From Nanoarchaeota archaeon (GTDB taxonomy: Archaea > EX4484-52 > LFW-46): DNA of 11,961 bases. Below, in pieces: positions 7,538 to 11,961 of the stretch (its first letter is position 1; each line of letters begins with the position of its first letter). The DNA is taken from the NCBI GenBank assembly GCA_018897155.1, contig JAHILE010000038.1:1-11961 (forward strand), written 5' to 3'. Below the pieces are notes generated by a model. It did not search any database. It was not told the origin of the DNA and saw only the letters and a list, made by a program, of their open reading frames with translations. The position numbers were made by a program, and so were the translations under genes.

Positions 7538-8878
7538 TCACCCGATTGATTTTTTTCTCCTGCTTGATGCGCCCACTTCGCTTGTTTCGCGCGACACTAT
7601 TTCATACAATATCGCTTCCTTGCCTTCCCTTTTCCGCAATATGCGCCCGAGCCTCTGCACAAAAGCCCGCGCGCTTCCTGTTCCGCTCAGTATCACGCCG
7701 ACATTGGCATCGGGAACATCAATTCCTTCATCAAGAACTTTTGAAGTGACGATTGCCCTGTATGCGCCGGATTTGAATCCGCCAAGAATCTGCTCCCTTT
7801 CTTTGCCTCCTGTTCTATAGGTTATCGAAGGTATCAGGAACCTGTTTGAGATTATGTGAACCAATTTGTTATGCTCTGTGAAAATAAATATCCGTGCCTC
7901 TTTATGCTCGTTCAGGATTTCCGCAAGCTTTTCGATTTTTGAAGCGCTGTTAAGCGAAATGTCGCGTGCCTTGTTCCGTGCAAGCAATGCCCTGCGCGCA
8001 TTCGGGTCTCGTCCGCTTCGCATCACAAGCTTCTGGAAATCCGCAGCACCTCTTAGGCGGATGTTGCTTTTTTTTAAGTAATCGGCAAACACTTCTTTGT
8101 TTTTGTTGTATTCTTCCCTTTCTTCGCGGACGAGCTCAACCGCAACTTTTCTGAGCGCATACGGCGATAGATGCGTGCCTGAAAGCTCTTTCACATTCAT
8201 CTCAAAAACCTTGCCGCCAAGAATGCGGTTAAGTTCCGAATGCAGGCCGTCGTCTCTTTCGTAAGTTGCGGTCAGGCCCATGCGGAACGGTGCGGCAAAC
8301 ATCTCGGCTATCTGCCTGTAGCCCTCTGCGGGCAGGTGATGCACTTCGTCAAAAATCAGGAAACCAAACCTGTTTCCGAGATAGCCTGCATGAATATATG
8401 CTGAATCATAAGTAGAGACAGTTATCGCCTTTATGTCCTGCTCGCCGCCGCCAAGCATTCCTATTTCGGTGTTAAATGCCTCTTTTAGCTTGGCGCGCCA
8501 CTGGTAAACCAAATCAAGGGTCGGACATATTACTAAAACAGGGGTGTTCAGAAGTGCAATCGCTTTTATGCCGATAATTGTCTTGCCGCTTCCTGTGGGA
8601 AGCACGATTACTCCGCGCTTGCCATTAAGTTCCCATGCATCCAATGCCTGCTTTTGGTAATCGCGAAGAGTTACATTTGCCTGAAGTTCCGGGCACGGGA
8701 TGAAGTCAAGGGCGTAGTCCGCGAAATTAATCTTTGATGCCGCCAGGTAATCAATGATGTCTTTGTAATGCATAGCCATGGCGCGGAAGCTTTGGGCGCG
8801 CTCATCCCAGGTAGAATTAGGCACTTTGACACCTCTAACAAGGATTGTTCCTTTGTCAAATCTCAAAGCGATTTCCAT
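7538..8878 (-). CDS. xpb: XPB/Rad25 family DNA repair helicase
   Basis: A 446-residue SF2 3'-5' helicase of the archaeal XPB family. Residues 1-60 match the damage-recognition domain. Walker A is L-P-T-G-S-G-K-T (93-100), Walker B D-E-V-H (177-180), T-A-T at 203-205, motif V V-L-D-E-G-I-D-V-P (381-389) and motif VI Q-R-L-G-R-I-L-R (408-415). The family's R-E-D motif reads R-D-D at 208-210, a conservative change. The open frame extends 33 codons further to a TTG at 8977. I chose the ATG at 8878 because known archaeal XPBs begin with this M-E-I-like strand and a TATA-like element lies about 26 nt upstream. The extra segment has no family resemblance. It is first in a two-gene operon with bax1. 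Confidence 0.92.
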   Translation of the reverse strand: MEIALRFDKGTILVRGVKVPNSTWDERAQSFRAMAMHYKDIIDYLAASKINFADYALDFIPCPELQANVTLRDYQKQALDAWELNGKRGVIVLPTGSGKTIIGIKAIALLNTPVLVICPTLDLVYQWRAKLKEAFNTEIGMLGGGEQDIKAITVSTYDSAYIHAGYLGNRFGFLIFDEVHHLPAEGYRQIAEMFAAPFRMGLTATYERDDGLHSELNRILGGKVFEMNVKELSGTHLSPYALRKVAVELVREEREEYNKNKEVFADYLKKSNIRLRGAADFQKLVMRSGRDPNARRALLARNKARDISLNSASKIEKLAEILNEHKEARIFIFTEHNKLVHIISNRFLIPSITYRTGGKEREQILGGFKSGAYRAIVTSKVLDEGIDVPDANVGVILSGTGSARAFVQRLGRILRKREGKEAILYEIVSRETSEVGASSRRKKSIG

Positions 8879-8898
8879 GAGTATTGTTCGGCGCGCAA

Positions 8899-8911
8899 AG
8901 TAAAAAGTTTG
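8899..8911 (-). promoter_or_regulatory. Candidate TATA element of xpb-bax1
   Basis: Minus-strand CAAACTTTTTACT is centred about 26 nt before the xpb ATG at 8878. It is a weak TATA (CTTTTTA) with an A-rich BRE-like upstream part. The spacing fits a leaderless transcript and is part of the reason for preferring the ATG over the upstream TTG. The remaining bases up to 9069 hold no gene or RNA that I can recognise. Confidence 0.4.
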
Positions 8912-9083
8912 ACGGCGATTAGAATGCGTGAAAATCTTATTTGTTTCGTAAGGGATGCATTCGCTCAATAATATCAAATCCCATTAACGAACCCCCTGTC
9001 AAAGCTTAAGAGGTGCGCCAAATTAACCACTTACTGCAGTTATTGTCCAAATCGGAAGGGAAATTTCTATCCCGCTGGCCGGA

Positions 9084-9126
9084 TTTTCAGATGCAACGCG
9101 CCATAAAACTTCTGCGCATTGCATGA
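9084..9126 (-). other. Intron 2 of tRNA-Tyr, T-loop position about 59/60, 43 nt
   Basis: The fold is a near-perfect bulge-helix-bulge. The T-stem GCCGG/CCGGC is the outer helix. TTCA of the T-loop pairs with TGAA (9089-9086) as the 4-bp central helix. The bulges are ATT (9128-9126) and AAT (9085-9083). An inner 11-bp stem, ATGCAATGCGC with GCGCGTTGCAT, has one G-U pair and a C-C mismatch at its base. Canonical cuts leave T-loop TTCAATT. A cut one or two bases away would give TTCAAAT, so the borders could shift slightly. Confidence 0.85.
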
Positions 9127-9148
9127 ATTGAACCGGCAACATCACGGT

Positions 9149-9271
9149 AGCTGAAACTTTGCCTGACTTCTATGTTTGAGTACGGGCTAAACCGGAAAAC
9201 GACATGAAAATCCTTGTGGATTTTCAAGTTTTTCAGGTCTCCTTGCAGAACCTGAAAATGCAGTTCTCCTT
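9149..9271 (-). other. Intron 1 of tRNA-Tyr, at position 37/38, 123 nt
   Basis: The anticodon stem is the outer helix. CTG of the anticodon loop pairs with CAG (9153-9151) near the intron end, extended by a U-U pair. The two 3-nt bulges, AG|A and CT|A, give the canonical cuts after G37 and before A38. The bulge-helix-bulge is therefore slightly relaxed, with three Watson-Crick pairs. Inside are two strong hairpins: TTTTCAGG/CCTGAAAA (9258-9251 with 9237-9230) and TGAAAATCC/GGATTTTCA (9226-9218 with 9213-9205). It is long for an archaeal tRNA intron and holds no open frame of note. Confidence 0.85.
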
Positions 9272-9296
9272 CTACAGCCGTGCACTCTACCGGGTT

Positions 9297-9310
9297 GAGT
9301 TACAGCGGGA
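9297..9310 (-). repeat. 5' end of tRNA-Tyr, direct repeat copy 2
   Basis: TCCCGCTGTAACTC, the first bases of the functional tRNA, recurs with one mismatch 232 bp upstream. Here the acceptor strand pairs perfectly with the tRNA 3' end, so this is the working copy. Confidence 0.75.
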
Positions 9311-9541
9311 TATTATGAATTCGCTATGCTTGACTGGTGGCTTGCGCGTCAGCGCAAACCGCCCTAAATCATGGCACTAACGTGCCAAGCTTTTTTGTCT
9401 CTTTCGAGCCAAAAAACACCGGCCGATTTTGGGATTTTAGGGTTCTTTCGCTTGCGCTCTAGACTTTTTCAGCTTCGCTGAAAAATTCCCGAAAGCTTGG
9501 AAACCGCAGTTTCCATGATTATGCGGCCGAGTTACATCGGG
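9310..9541 (-). other. Hairpin-rich non-coding segment upstream of tRNA-Tyr
   Basis: No coding frame is credible here, yet the segment is packed with exact hairpins on the minus strand. They are TGGAAAC/GTTTCCA (9515-9498), TTTTTCAGC/GCTGAAAAA (9485-9465), a GAAA-capped stem TTTTTTG-CTC/GAG-CAAAAAA (9416-9391), TGGCAC/GTGCCA (9387-9372) and GGTTTGCGC/GCGCAAGCC (9360-9339). Longer-range matches also exist: CCCTAAA (9442-9436) with TTTAGGG (9368-9362), and CCAAGCTTT (9500-9492) with AAAGCTTGG (9393-9385). A consensus TATA box ends about 26 nt before its first base. It could be an unrecognised structured RNA, a long tRNA leader, or a decayed tRNA-Tyr copy. I looked for RNase P and SRP RNA signatures and did not find them. 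Confidence 0.5.
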
Positions 9542-9542
9542 A
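9529..9542 (-). repeat. 5' end of tRNA-Tyr, direct repeat copy 1
   Basis: TCCCGATGTAACTC matches copy 2 at 13 of 14 bases. The A instead of C would mispair with the tRNA 3' acceptor strand. It lies at the expected transcription start of the TATA box at 9567-9574, so it may mark the original gene start. Confidence 0.7.
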
Positions 9543-9566
9543 TTCAGAATAACATTATCAAGAAGG

Positions 9567-9574
9567 TATATAAA
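9567..9574 (-). promoter_or_regulatory. Consensus TATA box for the RNA region
   Basis: Minus-strand TTTATATA matches the archaeal TATA consensus exactly. Its centre is about 28 nt upstream of the first tRNA-like 5' copy at 9542. No protein gene starts downstream on the minus strand before xpb, so it most likely drives the structured segment and tRNA-Tyr as one transcript. The element is nearly symmetrical, and plus-strand use cannot be excluded. Confidence 0.65.
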
Positions 9575-9631
9575 TGTTGCGGTGGACCTCATTTCGCAGC
9601 GATAAATTGTCCGGTTCTGAAAAAGGAACTC

Positions 9632-9643
9632 AAAACAAAAAAC
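9632..9643 (-). terminator. T-rich terminator after ftsZ
   Basis: About 50 nt after the ftsZ stop, the minus strand reads TTTTTTGTTTTG. Archaeal termination commonly uses such T tracts without a strong hairpin. It separates ftsZ from the RNA region downstream. Confidence 0.45.
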
Positions 9644-9692
9644 AGATAGTTACAAAGCTAAAGCTATTCAATCAAATGTTCTTGAACAGCAC

Positions 9693-10850
9693 TTATATAA
9701 ATTCAATTCCAAGATCCTTTTCAATGCCGTCTTTGAGTTCAGGCGCTGCCTTATGCCCGACTTCCGGTGGCAGGCCAACAGTGTAGTTCTTTACGCCGGT
9801 CACAATCAGAAGCACGCGAATCATATCGCCCAGTTCTCTTTGTATCATTGCCCCCCAGATGACTTTTGCATCAGGAGCAAGCTGTGATGTAACAGAAGTG
9901 ACTATTTCCTTTGCCTCTTTCAAAGTCAGATCCGCACCTCCTGTGACATTTATCAATGCGCCTGTTGCGCCTTCGATGTCCATGTCAAGAAGCGGATTTG
10001 TAAGCGCTTTGTGCACTGCCTCATACCCTCTGTTCTCTGTATCTGATTCGCCCATTCCAACCATTGCCACTCCGCCGTTGCCCATAATGGCTTTGACGTC
10101 TGCAAAGTCCAGGTTTATCAATCCGGGCTTTGTAATGAGCTCGGTTATGCCTTTAACCGCGTTCACAAGAATCTCGTCAGCCACTTTAAAAGCAGTATTT
10201 ATAGACACGTCAGGAACTATTTCAATAAGCTTCTCGTTCGGTATGACTATCAAGGTATCGACAAGCTCTTCCAACTTCTCAAGGCCCATTCTGGCATTTG
10301 CCATCCTGTGGCTGCCTTCCATATGGAATGGCAGTGTTACAATACCTACAGTCAATGCATTCTCTTTTCTTGCAACCTCAGCAACAATCGGAGCAGAACC
10401 TGTTCCCGTTCCTCCGCCAAGCCCGCATGTAATGAATATAAGGTCTCCGCCTTGTAATGCTGATTTTATTTCATCCTTTGACTCTTTTGCAGCAGCTTCT
10501 CCAACTTTCGGGTTTGCTCCTGCACCAAGGCCCTCAGTAATATCTTTTCCGATAAGGATTTTCTCGTCAGCATCTGTATAAAGAAGGTCCTGAGCATCTG
10601 TATTTATTGCAATTATCTTAGCTCCGTCTATGCCAACTTGCATCAAACGAGAAATGGTATTATTTCCGGCGCCGCCGCAACCGACAATAAAGACGCTCGC
10701 TTTCTTCTTTTTCAGAAGTTCCTGAAGATCCGCATCCTTTGCGTGCTTCCTTTGGGGAAGTGCTTCTTTCGTACCGTTTCCGGCACCTTCCTGTTTTCTC
10801 ACGACGCTTCTGATTAGTTCATCCATAGCATTACCTTTATCCTCTTTCAT
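9693..10850 (-). CDS. ftsZ: Cell division GTPase FtsZ, archaeal FtsZ1-like
   Basis: Tubulin-like GTPase that polymerises into the division ring on the inner face of the membrane; 385 residues. After a charged N-terminal tail of about 48 residues comes V-G-C-G-G-A-G-N-N (56-64). The GTP-binding signature G-G-G-T-G-T-G is at 145-151. The T7 synergy loop N-L-D-F-A-D (246-251) carries the catalytic D248, so the protein should hydrolyse GTP. The C-terminus ends in D-L-G-I-E-F-I, a short tail as in archaeal FtsZ rather than a long bacterial linker. The first ATG is at the predicted leaderless start. An alternative ATG at codon 9, preceded by AAAGGT, would shorten the tail by eight residues. It follows the FKBP gene by 46 bp but has its own TATA box. 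Intact. Confidence 0.96.
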   Translation of the reverse strand: MKEDKGNAMDELIRSVVRKQEGAGNGTKEALPQRKHAKDADLQELLKKKKASVFIVGCGGAGNNTISRLMQVGIDGAKIIAINTDAQDLLYTDADEKILIGKDITEGLGAGANPKVGEAAAKESKDEIKSALQGGDLIFITCGLGGGTGTGSAPIVAEVARKENALTVGIVTLPFHMEGSHRMANARMGLEKLEELVDTLIVIPNEKLIEIVPDVSINTAFKVADEILVNAVKGITELITKPGLINLDFADVKAIMGNGGVAMVGMGESDTENRGYEAVHKALTNPLLDMDIEGATGALINVTGGADLTLKEAKEIVTSVTSQLAPDAKVIWGAMIQRELGDMIRVLLIVTGVKNYTVGLPPEVGHKAAPELKDGIEKDLGIEFI

Positions 10851-10869
10851 ATACTAAATTATAGCGCAC

Positions 10870-10879
10870 ATATTTAAAT
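10870..10879 (-). promoter_or_regulatory. TATA box of ftsZ
   Basis: Minus-strand ATTTAAATAT is centred about 24-25 nt upstream of the first ftsZ ATG, inside the spacer after the FKBP stop. The spacing predicts transcription starting at the ATG, or at a short leader if the codon-9 ATG is used. ftsZ can therefore be expressed independently of the FKBP gene. Confidence 0.6.
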
Positions 10880-10896
10880 AGCTACCTTAAAGGCAA

Positions 10897-11613
10897 TTAT
10901 TTTGAGGGCGTTATTTCTTCCAGTTCGTTAGATGATTTTGTAACTGATTTTTCAAAATTCTCTACAAAACTGACCTCTTTTATGCCTGAAACATGCAGTA
11001 TTATCTCGTCAGATATCTTTTTCTTTCCGTTCTGCGCAAGCTCAAAAGCACTCGGAAGCTCTATTTTGGCGGTTCCTTTCAATGGATCTATCGAAACCGA
11101 TTTCGCTTCAGTATTTGAATAATATAAGAAAACTGCAGAAACCTTTTCTTCAGGCTTTTCAACAATCTTATTAAGAACGACTTCATACTCAAGCTCTTTT
11201 CCTGCAAGAGGATGATTAAAATCTATTTTTACCCTGCCGCTTGAAACAGATAATACGCGCCCCTGCAAATTGTTTGCAAGAGTTATAAATTGCCCTACCT
11301 GAGGGTGCATATTCTGCCTCGTAAAATTGCTCAACGGAATTATTTTGACAAATTCGGCGGATCGCTCCCCAAAAGCCTCTTTTGTCTCAAGAACAATTGT
11401 CTTTTTCTCGCCAACGTTCATCTCTTTGATTTTACTGTCAAGGCTTGCAAGTATCTGCTTGTTGCCAAGGATTATTGTTATGGGGCCATAGTTTACATTC
11501 GGGTTATAAATCTTTTTTTCCTTTGCAATATTCTCATAAGTAAGGTCAAAGATTTCTCCGCTTTCCTTTATCTTTCCGAGATACTCAATTTGTACAAATG
11601 TACCGTTCTCCAT
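10897..11613 (-). CDS. FKBP-type (SlyD-like) peptidyl-prolyl isomerase with C-terminal extension
   Basis: A 238-residue cytoplasmic prolyl isomerase and chaperone, with no signal peptide. The FKBP fold starts at residues 7-23 (V-x-I-E-Y-L-G-K, E-S-G-E-I-F-D). I-I-L-G is at 47-50, and M-N-V-G-E-K-K plus E-A-F-G-E-R at about 65-84. A chaperone-like insert-in-flap spans about 88-135, and the signature N-H-P-L-A-G-K is at 133-139. Residues about 155-238 form an extra beta-rich C-terminal part, as in the long archaeal FKBPs, ending in a polar tail; I cannot name that domain. An insertion at residues 29-42 lengthens the first loop. The ATG is the only good start. It sits just upstream of ftsZ, so the two may share a transcript. 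Clients are unknown. Confidence 0.93.
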   Translation of the reverse strand: MENGTFVQIEYLGKIKESGEIFDLTYENIAKEKKIYNPNVNYGPITIILGNKQILASLDSKIKEMNVGEKKTIVLETKEAFGERSAEFVKIIPLSNFTRQNMHPQVGQFITLANNLQGRVLSVSSGRVKIDFNHPLAGKELEYEVVLNKIVEKPEEKVSAVFLYYSNTEAKSVSIDPLKGTAKIELPSAFELAQNGKKKISDEIILHVSGIKEVSFVENFEKSVTKSSNELEEITPSK

Positions 11614-11626
11614 AAGAATCCGTTAA

Positions 11627-11824
11627 GTAGTTTTTGAAACCGAAGTTTTTAAGGTTATCGGCAGTCAACGATTTATTGAAAAAGTTCTTTATATCTCTGT
11701 TAAGGCAAATATTTCGCGTATTTGCCGAAGAACCAAAAAAATTGCTGAGCGTATGGGACGTGCAAAAAGAGATGTAACGAACAAATACGAAGATACGATT
11801 CAAAAACAGAAAAAGGAATTCTAA
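11627..11824 (+). other. Plus-strand open frame without a start codon, possible gene remnant
   Basis: This frame stays open for 65 codons and ends in TAA at 11822-11824, followed by T-rich CTCTTTTT (11836-11843) as a possible terminator. The translation looks protein-like, Lys/Arg-rich with a helical C-terminal half (I-A-E-R-M-G-R-A-K-R-D-V near 45-55). No ATG, GTG or TTG exists in frame until 11753, which would leave only 24 residues, and TAA closes the frame at 11624. It may be a 5'-truncated gene, a gene with a non-standard start, or chance. I recognise no family. The minus-strand frame across the same bases is Phe-rich and looks like its shadow. The rest of the 348-bp gap up to 11961 holds only AT-rich sites and the palindrome. 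Confidence 0.3.
11684..11697 (-). promoter_or_regulatory. Candidate promoter of the FKBP gene
   Basis: Minus-strand GAGATATAAAGAAC holds a good TATA (ATATAAAG). It would start a transcript about 50 nt before the FKBP ATG. A second A/T element, CCTTAAAAACTT at about 11652-11663, lies closer and could be used instead. The choice cannot be settled from sequence. Confidence 0.35.
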
Positions 11825-11876
11825 ATAATTGTCCGCTCTTTTTAAAAAAAACGTGCCGACATCTAAGAATAGTTTT

Positions 11877-11888
11877 AAAACCGGTTTT
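11877..11888. repeat. 12-bp perfect palindrome
   Basis: AAAACCGGTTTT is a perfect inverted repeat in AT-rich non-coding DNA, directly preceded by the TATA-like TTTTAAAA. It could be a dimeric regulator site; nothing nearby shows which gene it would control. Confidence 0.35.
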
Positions 11889-11961
11889 GAATACTCATGA
11901 TTTAATAAGCAAAACCCCGGATACTTTTCCAAAGTCATTTGGCTCCGCATATATTATTATA

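Larger units (their letters stand above)
9070..9309 (-). tRNA. tRNA-Tyr: tRNA-Tyr(GUA) with two introns, one in the T-loop
   Basis: Three exons (9309-9272, 9148-9127, 9083-9070) join into a 74-nt tRNA with perfect helices. These are acceptor CCCGCTG/CAGCGGG, D-stem ACTC/GAGT, anticodon stem CACGG/CCGTG and T-stem GCCGG/CCGGC. The anticodon loop is CTGTAGA with anticodon GTA (Tyr). The D-loop has GG, the variable loop is ATGTT and the discriminator is A. CCA is not encoded, since TAG follows. C1:G72 is the archaeal Tyr identity pair, and the spliced sequence resembles known archaeal tRNA-Tyr. Intron 1 follows G37, the canonical site. Intron 2 splits the T-loop, giving TTCAATT after canonical splicing. 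No convincing TATA box lies directly upstream; the nearest strong one is about 260 bp away. The splice sites are inferred from bulge-helix-bulge folding. Confidence 0.93.

Noticed and set aside
8879-8977. N-terminal extension of XPB from the TTG at 8977
   Set aside because: It has no similarity to XPB N-termini, needs a rare start, and overlaps the promoter element placed correctly for the ATG at 8878.
9372-9396. Plus-strand hairpin followed by TTTTTT as an intrinsic terminator
   Set aside because: GGCAC/GTGCC plus T6 looks classic, but no plus-strand gene ends there, and the T run is also part of the minus-strand GAAA hairpin.
9310-9541. RNase P RNA or SRP RNA in the hairpin-rich segment
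   Set aside because: The universally conserved RNase P CR-I/CR-V sequences and the SRP GGAG...GCAA domain are absent on both strands; only generic hairpins remain.
9430-9541. A second functional tRNA starting at 9541
   Set aside because: Only the first 13 bases look like tRNA. No D-stem partner, anticodon arm or matching 3' acceptor (CATCGGG) follows.
11627-11824. Alba or ribosomal protein L18Ae/LX homologue in the plus-strand frame
   Set aside because: A few residues (V-K-A...I-S-R) recall Alba and E-V-F-K-V-I-G recalls LX, but the key glycines and the remaining pattern do not fit.
11585-11950. 121-residue minus-strand frame upstream of FKBP
   Set aside because: It is Phe/Leu/Asn-rich, overlaps the FKBP start out of frame, and looks like the complement of the Lys-rich plus frame.
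1-11961. CRISPR array, insertion sequence or integrase
   Set aside because: No regularly spaced repeats, transposase or recombinase motifs were seen on either strand.

Overview
The window reads as archaeal chromosome. The evidence is an archaeal-type FtsZ, an archaeal XPB helicase beside its nuclease partner Bax1, a SlyD-like FKBP, a tRNA-Tyr with C1:G72, no encoded CCA and archaeal introns, and TATA boxes 24-28 nt upstream of several ATGs, as for leaderless mRNAs. Composition is moderately AT-rich. A DPANN or euryarchaeal lineage is likely, but I cannot fix it further. Every confident gene lies on the minus strand, so transcription runs from high to low coordinates.

Layout in transcription order. 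11961-11614: 348 bp with no confident gene, holding promoter-like AT-rich sites, a 12-bp palindrome and an unexplained plus-strand open frame. 11613-9693: a two-domain FKBP prolyl isomerase, then ftsZ, which has its own TATA box in the 46-bp spacer. 9692-8879: about 800 bp with no protein gene. It carries a strong TATA box, a 232-bp hairpin-rich segment, and a tRNA-Tyr(GUA) gene interrupted twice: a 123-nt intron at 37/38 and a 43-nt intron inside the T-loop. 8878-6010: XPB and Bax1, separated by 4 nt. 6009-5733: a 277-bp spacer with a branched hairpin and the hsdR promoter.

5732-39: a type I restriction locus, hsdR then hsdM with abutting stop and start codons. Two small genes follow, a DUF6978-like protein and a DUF1828/DUF1829 protein. 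They also abut each other and appear to have a promoter of their own. No specificity subunit (hsdS) is visible, so the two small genes sit where hsdS would often be found.

How the genes work together: FtsZ and FKBP serve cell division and protein folding. XPB-Bax1 is a helicase-nuclease pair for DNA repair. HsdR and HsdM need an HsdS encoded elsewhere to restrict foreign DNA, and the DUF pair is probably an accessory of that defence locus (inference). The strongest unusual observation is the tRNA-Tyr gene with a second, T-loop intron, preceded by a displaced promoter and a partial copy of its own 5' end.
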